Origin: Clostridia bacterium
GTDB taxonomy: Bacteria; Bacillota; Clostridia; RUG12999
Length of the DNA: 64,000 bases
Direction of reading: 5' to 3'
NCBI GenBank assembly: GCA_022801925.1
Contig: JAAWTG010000005.1
Coordinates: 39,562 to 103,561, forward strand
The notes below the pieces were generated by a model, which worked only from the letters and a program-made list of their open reading frames with translations, did no database searches and was not told where the DNA came from. Positions within the stretch are counted from its first letter, which is position 1. The number at the start of each line of letters is the position of its first letter. The position numbers were made by a program, and so were the translations under genes. Below are positions 8,441 through 17,446 of this stretch, one piece after another.

Positions 8441-9829
8441 ATGGCGAAGTTTATAGACAGAGAAGAGGAATTAGAAACCCTGAAAACTGAATATGAAAGG
8501 AAAGGCGCTTCTTTTGTTATTCTGTATGGGCGCAGACGCGTAGGAAAAACGACGCTTATTACGGAATTTATAAAAGACAAAAAGGCATTATTCTTTTTGG
8601 CAAGCCAGGAATCTGAGGCGCAGAACCGCAATTTATTTAAAATGAAAGCCGCTGAGTTTATTGGCAGCGATTTGCTGCGCAATGCCAATGTTTCGGATTG
8701 GGATACCATATTTAAGGCGATTGCAGATACAAAATTTGAAACAAAACCCGTGATTGTAATGGATGAATTTCAGTACATCGGGAAATCAAACGAAGCCTTT
8801 CCTTCTATATTTCAGCGTATATGGGATGAACAGCTGAAGGACAGTTCGGTGATGGTGATTCTTTGCGGTTCTTTGATTACCATGATGGAGGAGCAAACAC
8901 TAAAATACAGCAGTCCGCTGTATGGCAGACGGACAGCGCAAATTCGTTTAAAACAAATTCCGTTTTTGTATTATGAAAAATTCTTTGGCAATAAGTCGGA
9001 GCGCGAACTGATAGAGATGTACGCGGTGACGGGCGGCGTTCCCAAATATATTGAATCCTTTGGTCAGGAAAACGATATTTATGACGCAATCAAAAAGCAT
9101 GTGCTCAATCCTTCGAGCTATTTATATGACGAGCCACATTTTCTTTTGCAGCAGGAGGTTTCAGAGATTGGCAGCTATTTTTCCCTCATTAAGGCAATCG
9201 CAGCGGGGAACAGCAAGCTGTCGGCGATTGCGGCAATGCTGGAAATGCCGCAGACAAGCCTGACAAAATATATCAAGACGCTGATAGACTTGGATATTTT
9301 GGAACGTGAAGTGCCAATCACCGAGGAAAAACCGGAGAAAAGCAAAAAGGGGTTGTATAAGATAAAAGATAATTATATTAAGTTTTGGTTTGCTTTTATA
9401 TATCCGAACATGAGCTTTTTAGAGAGCGGAAACACGCAGATTGTTATGGATAAAATTCGTAAAGGCTTTATAAGCAATCAGGTGAGTTTTGTATATGAGG
9501 ATGTTTGCAGACAAAAAATGTGGCAGATGAATGCAAATCAGGCTTGGCCGTTCTATTTTTCTAAGGTTGGACGGCACTGGGATAGCAATACAGAAATAGA
9601 TATAGCGGCGCTGGATATAGAAGGAAAAAATCTGATCCTTGGCGAGTGCAAATACTGGAAGGAAACAGTAGGCGTTAATGTGTTGCTGGAACTGGAGGAA
9701 AAAGCAAAGCGTGTGAACTGGAATAAAAAGGATAGAACCGTGTGGTATGTCATGTTCAGCATAAACGGGTATACGCCGGAACTGGAAGCACTGGCAGAGA
9801 AACGGAATGATGTTATATTAGCATACTGA
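8441..9829 (+). CDS. AAA ATPase with DUF234-like C-terminal domain (cassette 2)
   Basis: YGRRRVGKTTLITEF; VMDEFQYIG; LCGSLITMMEEQ; C-terminal TEIDIAALDIEGKNLILGECKYW; start placed after RBS aagaaagaggtg. Confidence 0.87.
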   Translation: MAKFIDREEELETLKTEYERKGASFVILYGRRRVGKTTLITEFIKDKKALFFLASQESEAQNRNLFKMKAAEFIGSDLLRNANVSDWDTIFKAIADTKFETKPVIVMDEFQYIGKSNEAFPSIFQRIWDEQLKDSSVMVILCGSLITMMEEQTLKYSSPLYGRRTAQIRLKQIPFLYYEKFFGNKSERELIEMYAVTGGVPKYIESFGQENDIYDAIKKHVLNPSSYLYDEPHFLLQQEVSEIGSYFSLIKAIAAGNSKLSAIAAMLEMPQTSLTKYIKTLIDLDILEREVPITEEKPEKSKKGLYKIKDNYIKFWFAFIYPNMSFLESGNTQIVMDKIRKGFISNQVSFVYEDVCRQKMWQMNANQAWPFYFSKVGRHWDSNTEIDIAALDIEGKNLILGECKYWKETVGVNVLLELEEKAKRVNWNKKDRTVWYVMFSINGYTPELEALAEKRNDVILAY

Positions 9830-9844
9830 TACGAAGGAGAAGCC

Positions 9845-10057
9845 ATGAGCAAAGAAGGAAAGTTTTTGATATTCTGCATTGAGCAGTATAAATCTGCCAA
9901 AAAACTGACGGGCAGGCAGGTGATGGAGTTATTCGGGAAATATAAGGTGTCGGAATATATCGTTAGCTGCTTTGAGGCGCTGCATACGACAGGCACAAAC
10001 TATATCATTGAAGATATAGATTTGTATATTGAAGCAAGAGGCGCAGTGAATGCGTAA
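9845..10057 (+). CDS. DUF3791-like small protein, copy 2
   Basis: 66 of 70 residues identical to 7808-8020 by direct comparison. Confidence 0.75.
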   Translation: MSKEGKFLIFCIEQYKSAKKLTGRQVMELFGKYKVSEYIVSCFEALHTTGTNYIIEDIDLYIEARGAVNA

Positions 10058-10093
10058 AACTTACCCGGAAAATTTAACTCCCGATATTGAGGA
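10045..10093 (+). repeat. cassette tail repeat, copy 2
   Basis: agtgaatgcgtaaaacttacccggaaaatttaactcccgatattgagga. Confidence 0.85.
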
Positions 10094-10378
10094 TTGTGCA
10101 ACAGGTCTTTGTTTTTAGAGAATCTTTTTTGCAAAATATGTTGACTTATTTTACAAAAAAGCATATAATAATAATCGTAGACAGATTTGTTTACAACGAT
10201 ACGGAAGTAATATTCCGTAAACAGCGTGTGGTCCCTACCGTTAAGTGGGAGTTGTAAAAGCAGTGGTTCCTACTGTGAGTGGAAGTTGTGCGAATAAAAA
10301 AGCTGTGGCGTTCTTCTAATTGGAGAACGCTATTTTTATGCTGATGCCGGAGTCATAGCTGCGGCGATATGAAATCTC

Positions 10379-10406
10379 TTGACAAAATACAAAACAATAC
10401 TATAAT
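10379..10406 (+). promoter_or_regulatory. promoter-like sequence with no gene directly downstream
   Basis: TTGACA (10379) - 16 bp - TATAAT (10401); followed by the right 74-bp repeat. Confidence 0.5.
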
Positions 10407-10474
10407 ATACTTATAAGTTAATAACTGATAAATCAATAACTTTAGAAGCAATGAAAGATGGTTTGTAGGCAGAG

Positions 10475-10548
10475 AGCGCACTTTGGAAGCTTAGAACACC
10501 ATCAAAACAGGACTTGCTGTGCGTAGGCGCAGCAGGTCTTGTTTTTTT
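10475..10548 (+). repeat. 74-bp direct repeat, right copy
   Basis: Matches 6047-6120 except gcgtaGgcgc in place of gcgtaTgcgc. Confidence 0.95.
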
Positions 10549-10620
10549 GTGGAATTCATTTAAATTCCTCTAGTTATAGATAATAAATCACATAATATAT
10601 TTCCTAAAACATAAAAAATA

Positions 10621-10649
10621 TTGACTTTGGGAAATATGAAGTGTATAAT
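10621..10649 (+). promoter_or_regulatory. promoter of ATPase cassette 3 with inverted repeat around the -35
   Basis: TTGACT (10621) - 17 bp - TATAAT (10644); ATATTTCC (10597) pairs with GGAAATAT (10630). Confidence 0.65.
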
Positions 10650-11861
10650 ATAGGCGAGGTGACGACTATGAAACTAATTGAGAGGAAAAGGTATCTAAAT
10701 AAAGTTATCAATGTGATGGAAACGCCTGATATTAAAGTGATAACAGGCGTACGAAGAAGCGGGAAATCAAAGCTATTGGAAGCCTTCAAAGAATATGTTT
10801 TAGAAAATATCCCCGATGCGAATGTGATTCACATCAACTTTAATTTAACTGAATTTGAAGAACTGCGGGAATATCATGAGTTAAACAGATATATTGAAGC
10901 AAGATATATGAAGAAAAAGAAGAATTTTGTATTGATTGACGAAGTGCAGATGTGTCCTGATTTTGAACTTACCCTCAACAGTCTGCACGCTTCGGAAAAA
11001 TATGATATTTATATCACAGGTTCAAACGCATTTCTTTTAAGTTCCGACCTAGCGACATTGTTTACAGGAAGAACAATAGAAATCAAGGTTTTTCCATTCT
11101 CTTTCCGTGAATATATGGAGTACCACTCCTATACGGACATTTATGGAAGTTTTGATAAATATATGAAAGAGGGCGGTATGGCAGGTTCGTATCTTTATAA
11201 AGACCCGGAGATGCGATATGATTATATTTCCAATGTATTTGATACATTGGTTATCAGGGATATCCAGACAAAATATAAAATCCGCAATTCTGTGTTGATG
11301 AACAGAATCGTAGATTACCTGATGGATAATATCTCAAATCTGACGTCTGCAAGAAATATAACGGAGACTCTTAAGGGAAATAAGGACAAAATCAACCATA
11401 AAACAGTTGGAAATTATTTGGCATATCTTTGCAATGCATTTGCCTTTTATAAATTCAGGCGATATGATATACAAGGGAAAAAATATCTGGCGTCAAGTGA
11501 TAAATATTATTTAAGTGACCCTACGTTTCGTTATGCAAAATTAGGAACCAAAAATATGGATTACGGAAGAGTGCTTGAAAATATTGTCGCCATTGAACTG
11601 TTGCGGCGAGGATATGAAGTATATGTTGGCGTATTGCATAAAAAAGAAATTGATTTTGTTGCTGTAAAGCGCAATGAAAAGCTGTACATTCAAGTGTCGG
11701 ATGATATCAGCAGAGAGGATACTTTTCAAAGGGAAGTAAGTCCACTGCTGAATATTAAGGATGCATATCCTAAGATGATAATTGCACGAACAAAAAGAGA
11801 GGAATATCAGTATGAGGGGGTACGGATTATTGATATTGCAGATTGGCTGTTAGAACAATAG
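10641..11861 (+). CDS. AAA_14/DUF4143-type ATPase (cassette 3); start may be the ATG at 10668
   Basis: ITGVRRSGKSKLLEAF; FVLIDEVQMCPDFE; YITGSNAFLLSSDLATLFTGRTIEIKVFPFSFREY; C-terminal EIDFVAV...YIQV. Confidence 0.88.
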   Translation: MYNIGEVTTMKLIERKRYLNKVINVMETPDIKVITGVRRSGKSKLLEAFKEYVLENIPDANVIHINFNLTEFEELREYHELNRYIEARYMKKKKNFVLIDEVQMCPDFELTLNSLHASEKYDIYITGSNAFLLSSDLATLFTGRTIEIKVFPFSFREYMEYHSYTDIYGSFDKYMKEGGMAGSYLYKDPEMRYDYISNVFDTLVIRDIQTKYKIRNSVLMNRIVDYLMDNISNLTSARNITETLKGNKDKINHKTVGNYLAYLCNAFAFYKFRRYDIQGKKYLASSDKYYLSDPTFRYAKLGTKNMDYGRVLENIVAIELLRRGYEVYVGVLHKKEIDFVAVKRNEKLYIQVSDDISREDTFQREVSPLLNIKDAYPKMIIARTKREEYQYEGVRIIDIADWLLEQ

Positions 11862-11912
11862 TTATTTCCCAAAATTGAAATTTATTCAAAAATGGGAAAT
11901 AGAATGCCGCTA

Positions 11913-11959
11913 AGTGAATGTATAAACTTACCCGAAAATTTAACTCCCGGTATTGAGGA
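11913..11959 (+). repeat. cassette tail repeat, copy 3, with remnant of the DUF3791 3' end
   Basis: agtgaatgtataaacttacccgaaaatttaactcccggtattgagga; 45 of 47 bases match copy 1, but no DUF3791 ORF is present. Confidence 0.85.
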
Positions 11960-12310
11960 TATGGGGAATAGGTGATATAATCGGGTTTGTAAGGACTTCC
12001 AAAACGCGCCAACGAAGTGCACGTTTTGGAAAAGAGGAGCCGCAAGGAAGTAGGCGGAGTTTTTGGCACAGTTGGCAAAAACGGAGCTGAGCGGACTTTG
12101 CGGCGACGCGACGGTAAGCAGATAAGATGGTAAGCAGTTAAGACGGTTACAAGAGCGCTATCCTGCGGGATAGGTGCGCCTTGCAGCCGTCTTTTTTTAT
12201 TTCGGAAAACAAAATAACACGGGTCAATGAAACACACGATGAAAAGCGTTTTTCGCTTTTGCCGTGTGTTTTTTTGTATAAAAATTTTTTAAGTAGGAGG
12301 TCATGAAAAA

Positions 12311-12754
12311 ATGACGGGTATGAAATTAACAGAGCGGCAAAAGAGGTTTGCGGAGGAGAACCACAAGGTTCTGGAGGATTTTCTGCGGTACAGAGGTCTT
12401 CCGCAGGAGGAATTTTATGATGTGGTGGTGTTCAGGTTCTTGAGAGCAGTGAAGCAGTATGACGAGCGCGAGGATTTACGGCGGTATTCGTTTCAAACGA
12501 TTGCCCGAAACCATATGCGCTCGGCGCTGAGTAACTACTTCCGAAGCCAAAAACACCAAAAGGAAAACATGCAGATACTTAGTTTGGATTATCCGATGGC
12601 AGGCAATCCGAATTTGACGCTGGGTGATTGTATTGCCGACGAACGCGTCAATGTTTGCGAAGAGGTCTGTGAAAAACTCAGCCGGGAGCCGAAGCGGCGC
12701 CGGATTTATCATATATCATCTTCTGCCGGAGCGGAATATTCGCTTGCGGCGTAA
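12311..12754 (+). CDS. sigma-70-like protein, possibly truncated at its C-terminus
   Basis: FYDVVVFRFLRAVKQYDEREDLRRYSFQTIARNHMRSALSNYFRSQ (region 2-like); no clear region 4. Confidence 0.6.
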   Translation: MTGMKLTERQKRFAEENHKVLEDFLRYRGLPQEEFYDVVVFRFLRAVKQYDEREDLRRYSFQTIARNHMRSALSNYFRSQKHQKENMQILSLDYPMAGNPNLTLGDCIADERVNVCEEVCEKLSREPKRRRIYHISSSAGAEYSLAA

Positions 12755-12784
12755 CAAGGGGGTGAGTATGTTCAGAGCGTTTTA

Positions 12785-14221
12785 ATGCGGAAAATCGAAG
12801 AAAAAATCAAAAATCAGGAGGAAAGATTTATGTTTGAAAACGACAGGGAAAATGAAATGTTTGACGGCGGCAATGATTTGGATTTGGGCAGTATCTTTGA
12901 AGGCGAAAACCCGTTTGGAGATGGTTCGGCGGATACCATTGCAGAGCTTGCAGATGTGGACGCTGTGACAGAATTTGCCGCCATGCCGGAGGAAAAGGCA
13001 GACGCGGTATTTTCCGAGGCGGCGCCGACAGCAGATGTCGCTGCCGAGCCGGAGGAAAAAACGGAACCGCCGCAAGGGCAAGAGACAAATACAAAGCCGG
13101 AGGAGGAAGAACATGACACACAAACCAATCTACCGCAGGGCGATGCAGCTGCAAAGGCTGAGGAACAACCGGAACAAATCGGGGACACCCCGAACTTGTT
13201 TGACGCAGCCATCGCAAAAGCAGAAACCAAGCAGGCGGAGAGCGCAAAAAGCGGCTTAGTGGATAAGCTGCCGGTTTTCTCGTATGCGAAGGCGGAGGAG
13301 GCAATCGCCGACCCGTCCAAAACCTTTGACCAGCTGAGGAACGAAAAGGCAGAGGATTTTCCGGAGCTGGACGACGGTACATCGGTATCGTGGAAAATGG
13401 TGTATGGGACAATTACAAAAAGCATTCCTAATCCAAAGAAAACCACGATTATCAGCATGAAAAAGAAGATTGAAGAATCCAAGGAATTTCTGGACTCGCT
13501 GAAAAAGGCGAAGGGCGATGTGGTGTGTAAGGTAACGCCGTCCGTATCGGCAAAGAAGAAGGGCGTGATGCAGAGCTACAAGGGCGCGTTTGCAACCGTT
13601 GCCGACGCCGTGACAAGCGGCAAGGTCATTGGCTTTGTACCGTCGGACGACGGTAAGGTTTACGAGGTGCGTCCGAACAAAATCGGTACGTTTATCGCCC
13701 CTGCGAACAATGCGGGCGTGTATTCCAAGGTAAGGGCCGGGTTTATCCCGGCTCTGCCGAAAATACCGAATGAAACGCTTGCACAGATTATCTCGTTCTT
13801 TCGCTCGTATGTAACGGCAGAGTCCGCGCTGGAGGCGATGGTGTATGTCTATTGGTCGAATGCGGAACACGCATATGTAACATATGCGCCGGAGCAGACC
13901 GTAACAAAGGACAGCATAGATACCACGCTTCCCGATTTGGATGAGGACGACTTTACGCTTGTGATGGAAATCCATTCGCATAATACGATGGAGGCTTTCT
14001 TTTCGCCCACGGATAACGCCGATGAAAAGGCAACGCGGCTCTACACGGTAATCGGGCGATTGGACAAGCTGTTTCCCGATTTAAAAACGAGGGCGTCTGT
14101 CGGCGGCAAGTTTATCGACGTACCGCCTGCCGAGGTGTTTGAAATGGCGCAGGAACCGTATCCGCAAAAGTGGCGGGATATGGTGGAGATTGCAAAACCG
14201 AAGGAGGCGGGCAAGGAATGA
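12785..14221 (+). CDS. JAB/JAMM-domain protein, PRTRC-like; start may be the ATG at 12830
   Basis: JAMM motif HxHx10D: VMEIHSHNTMEAFFSPTDNADE. Confidence 0.75.
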   Translation: MRKIEEKIKNQEERFMFENDRENEMFDGGNDLDLGSIFEGENPFGDGSADTIAELADVDAVTEFAAMPEEKADAVFSEAAPTADVAAEPEEKTEPPQGQETNTKPEEEEHDTQTNLPQGDAAAKAEEQPEQIGDTPNLFDAAIAKAETKQAESAKSGLVDKLPVFSYAKAEEAIADPSKTFDQLRNEKAEDFPELDDGTSVSWKMVYGTITKSIPNPKKTTIISMKKKIEESKEFLDSLKKAKGDVVCKVTPSVSAKKKGVMQSYKGAFATVADAVTSGKVIGFVPSDDGKVYEVRPNKIGTFIAPANNAGVYSKVRAGFIPALPKIPNETLAQIISFFRSYVTAESALEAMVYVYWSNAEHAYVTYAPEQTVTKDSIDTTLPDLDEDDFTLVMEIHSHNTMEAFFSPTDNADEKATRLYTVIGRLDKLFPDLKTRASVGGKFIDVPPAEVFEMAQEPYPQKWRDMVEIAKPKEAGKE

Positions 14222-14937
14222 GGCTTGCGAAAAACAGACCGGTCACGATCATCATTATCGGCGCAGGCGGAACGGGCGGCTATGTCATTCCGCATTTGTA
14301 CCGGATTGCGTTTGCCACCGGGCGTCCCTGTCGGGTTATTATTGCGGACGGGGACATTGTGGAGCGCAAAAACTTGATTCGCCAGAATTTTGCGGAGTGC
14401 GACATCGGCGAAAACAAGGCGGAGGTCATGGCGGAGCGGTATTCCGAGGTGTTCGGGATTGAAACAGAATATATCCCGGATTTTATCGAGAGCGAGGAAC
14501 AGCTTTGCGAACTGCTTGACGTCCGGGGCAGACGGAACGAGCCGAAGCCGATAGGAATTTTAATCGGCGCGGTGGACAATAACCGTTCGCGGGTGATGTG
14601 CCATAATGTGTTTAACAAATTGGACGATATCATCTACATTGACGCGGGCAACGGCGAGTACACCGGACAGGTGGTGTGCGGCGTAAAGCAGAGCGGACAG
14701 GTGATGAGCAAGCCCGTTGCACGGGTGTATCCGGAAATTTTAACGGATGTGGAAAAGTTTCCGTCTGAGCTGTCGTGCGCGGAGCGGAGCGTATCAGCGC
14801 CGCAAAGTATCGCGGCAAACCTGTTTGCGTCCACAGCGGTTGCGGCCATGCTGTATTATCTGCTGATTGAAGGGGACTTGAAAACAAACCGCATGACGTT
14901 TTCATCACGGCGATTACTGATGAAAGCGGCTGCATAG
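14218..14937 (+). CDS. ThiF/E1-like adenylyltransferase-fold protein, PRTRC-like
   Basis: IIIIGAGGTGGYVIPHL; IADGDIVERKNLIRQNF; GENKAEVMAERY; GAVDNNRSR; ATG overlaps the JAMM gene stop by 4 bp. Confidence 0.88.
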   Translation: MRLAKNRPVTIIIIGAGGTGGYVIPHLYRIAFATGRPCRVIIADGDIVERKNLIRQNFAECDIGENKAEVMAERYSEVFGIETEYIPDFIESEEQLCELLDVRGRRNEPKPIGILIGAVDNNRSRVMCHNVFNKLDDIIYIDAGNGEYTGQVVCGVKQSGQVMSKPVARVYPEILTDVEKFPSELSCAERSVSAPQSIAANLFASTAVAAMLYYLLIEGDLKTNRMTFSSRRLLMKAAA

Positions 14938-14956
14938 GCATAGAAAGGGGATTAAG

Positions 14957-15142
14957 ATGGAGAAAGATTTTGTTTTTACCCAGACCAAGGAAATAATCAT
15001 GACGGAGTACAAAACTGTTACGGTCGTCACCGAGCGTCTGGAAAAAGTGAATATATTCGGGCGCAGAAAGCTATGCGGATATACGCAGTCGAAAACTGTG
15101 GATTTTCATAACCATGAAAACGATTTGCGGGGTGTTGCTTAA
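14957..15142 (+). CDS. hypothetical small protein
   Basis: ORF with RBS between the ThiF-like and methyltransferase genes. Confidence 0.45.
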   Translation: MEKDFVFTQTKEIIMTEYKTVTVVTERLEKVNIFGRRKLCGYTQSKTVDFHNHENDLRGVA

Positions 15143-16507
15143 ATGTCCGAACGATATTATGTGTTAGAAAAATTTGCGGAGCGCCGCAGGACGCTTGCGG
15201 GTTTGCAGGAATCCATGCCAATCAAGCGGCGGGCAATCGACATTTACAAGCAAAAGAACAAAATGCAGAGCGCAAGGGAGACCTATGCGGAGCTGGAAGC
15301 CTTGAAAGAGCGGCTTCTGGAAGCCGTGTGCGGACTTCGCCTTTTGTTTTGTGAGTGCGAGACGCCGGAGGGCGCGGACTTTTGCAGACAGCTATACGGT
15401 GCAGTCAAGAAATTCAATCTGCTGACGCCCGACTATACCAAGCTGATGGAGGCGCTGCGGCGGCTGACGGACTTGATTCCGCAAACCGAAGCGGCAAGCG
15501 GGAAAACCATCGGACATTTGATGAACAATGTCAGGATGGGATACTTCCCTACGGATTTGGCGCATGTGGGACGGATACAGTCGGCGCTTGCGTTCCCGGA
15601 CGGCAAGGTAAATTTGCTTGACCCGTGCTGCGGCTGCGGTCTGGCATTGGAGCGGCTGGGAATGCAGCAGAACGCGGCAACCTACGGGATAGAAATTGAC
15701 GAAGCGCGCGGAAAAGAGGCGGAAAACAGGCTGAACCGTGTGGGCTTCGGCAGTTTTTTTCACTCCCGTATCAGTCACGAGGCGTTTCACGCACTGTTTT
15801 TGAATCCGCCGTATTTGTCTGTGATGAATGAGAGCGGCGCAAAGGCAAGAAGCGAGAAACGGTTTCTGGTAGAAAGCCTGCACCATCTGATGCAGGACGG
15901 GATTTTGATTTATATCATCCCGTATTACCGACTGACGTGGGACATTTGCCGCGTCATTTGCGATAGTTTCCGGGATGTTTCGACCTATCGCTTTCTGGAC
16001 GAAGAATTTGCAAAATTTAAGCAGGTTGTGGTGTTTGGAATCAAAAAGAAGAAGGAGGACGGCTCACAGCAGGCGGAGATTTTATCTCAGTACGCTATGC
16101 TGCCCGAAAAGATACCGATGATTGATACATTGCAGTCGGAGAGCTATCCGCTGCCGGACAACGAAAAGGCGGTGGAGCTGTTTAAGGGCGCGGTGTTTAA
16201 TCTTGGCGAGCTGCAGCGGCAGATGGCAAAGTCGAAATCCTGCGAACTGTTTTTTGAAAAGAGCAAAATCGACGCGATGGAAAAGCAGCCGCTACTGCCG
16301 CTGAATCTGGGTCAGATTGGCTTAATCGGCGGAAGCGGGCTAATCAACGGCTATGTGGACTGCGACAGCCCGCATGTGATCAAAGGGCGCGTGGTGAAGG
16401 AAGTAAAGAAACGGGATAACATAGAAGACGGAACGCTGACGGAAACAAGGGTGAACAAGATGCTGTTTCATCTGTTGACGCCGGACGGTGTAAAAAGACT
16501 AACGTAA
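15143..16507 (+). CDS. DNA adenine methyltransferase-like protein (DUF6094-like)
   Basis: NLLDPCCGCGLALERLG (SAM motif) and ALFLNPPYLSVM (NPPY motif). Confidence 0.8.
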   Translation: MSERYYVLEKFAERRRTLAGLQESMPIKRRAIDIYKQKNKMQSARETYAELEALKERLLEAVCGLRLLFCECETPEGADFCRQLYGAVKKFNLLTPDYTKLMEALRRLTDLIPQTEAASGKTIGHLMNNVRMGYFPTDLAHVGRIQSALAFPDGKVNLLDPCCGCGLALERLGMQQNAATYGIEIDEARGKEAENRLNRVGFGSFFHSRISHEAFHALFLNPPYLSVMNESGAKARSEKRFLVESLHHLMQDGILIYIIPYYRLTWDICRVICDSFRDVSTYRFLDEEFAKFKQVVVFGIKKKKEDGSQQAEILSQYAMLPEKIPMIDTLQSESYPLPDNEKAVELFKGAVFNLGELQRQMAKSKSCELFFEKSKIDAMEKQPLLPLNLGQIGLIGGSGLINGYVDCDSPHVIKGRVVKEVKKRDNIEDGTLTETRVNKMLFHLLTPDGVKRLT

Positions 16508-16519
16508 GGAGAGAGAAAA

Positions 16520-16831
16520 ATGGAACTACAAATCAATCAGGAAAACTTTTTAAGCGGTTTTAAAAAGCTGCAAAATGTAGAAAACAGAAAGGCGAAAGAA
16601 CGCTCGGAAGGGTTTCGGTATCTGCATGATACGACGACCAAACGGCTGGCGGAGGGCGAGGAATTTAAGCTCGATAGCTTGGATTTTTCAAAATTCACCT
16701 ATGACGATTTGAACGAGTATCTGGAATATTACGAGCAGGTTCTTAGACCACGGATTGATGCGGCAAATAAGTTATTTAACGTAATCCGTCAGGCAGGCTC
16801 GGTATTTTCCCCGGGCAAACGGTATTATTAA
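16520..16831 (+). CDS. hypothetical protein
   Basis: ORF with RBS taaggagagagaaaaatg. Confidence 0.5.
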   Translation: MELQINQENFLSGFKKLQNVENRKAKERSEGFRYLHDTTTKRLAEGEEFKLDSLDFSKFTYDDLNEYLEYYEQVLRPRIDAANKLFNVIRQAGSVFSPGKRYY

Positions 16832-16843
16832 GGGGGAGAAGCA

Positions 16844-17446
16844 ATGCTGAAACTTTTACGGTGCGATATGCCGGAGCTGTTGGAACGGCTGAGAACCATC
16901 AAGGAATTTTACGACGAAGGCGCGCACAATATTGTGCCGTTTTTTTCAAATATTGAGATGGACACAGGCGATTTTGAAATGCTTGTCTATGAGGAAATGT
17001 GGTCGCTGCCCGGGTACTGTGATAATCACGAGTTGTATTACGAGGAGGAAAACGGCAGAATCACCGAGGACAGCGAGGTATACGGCGAAGTATGGACGTT
17101 TGCCACAGACGAAATGCGTGACTATTACAGGCTGCTGAAAGAACTGAAGGCAGCGGGGAAAATCAGCGGATGTACCTATGCGCTGAAACGAAACGAGATG
17201 GAAAAGTATATACAAATGTTCGTTGTGGATTCGCAGGGGTATTATTCGGGACTTTACTGTAAATTGAACTATGGCAGAGCGCCGAAAAATTGGTGCTGTA
17301 TCAATGTATATCTTGATTATAGCTGTTGTTACAGCGTATTTGCCATGTGCTGCGGCATCATAGCCGTATTTGATAAATACGCGGAGAAGCTAAAGGAATT
17401 ACGGGAAGAGTTTTGCATCAAAGAAACCATATTGGAGGCGGCGTGA
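16844..17446 (+). CDS. hypothetical protein
   Basis: ORF with RBS gggggagaagcaatg; stop overlaps the next gene. Confidence 0.55.
   Translation: MLKLLRCDMPELLERLRTIKEFYDEGAHNIVPFFSNIEMDTGDFEMLVYEEMWSLPGYCDNHELYYEEENGRITEDSEVYGEVWTFATDEMRDYYRLLKELKAAGKISGCTYALKRNEMEKYIQMFVVDSQGYYSGLYCKLNYGRAPKNWCCINVYLDYSCCYSVFAMCCGIIAVFDKYAEKLKELREEFCIKETILEAA

Noticed and set aside
12828-13482. Long antisense ORFs opposite the JAMM gene
   Set aside because: They overlap a well-supported + strand gene and have low-complexity Pro/Ser-rich translations typical of GC-rich antisense frames.
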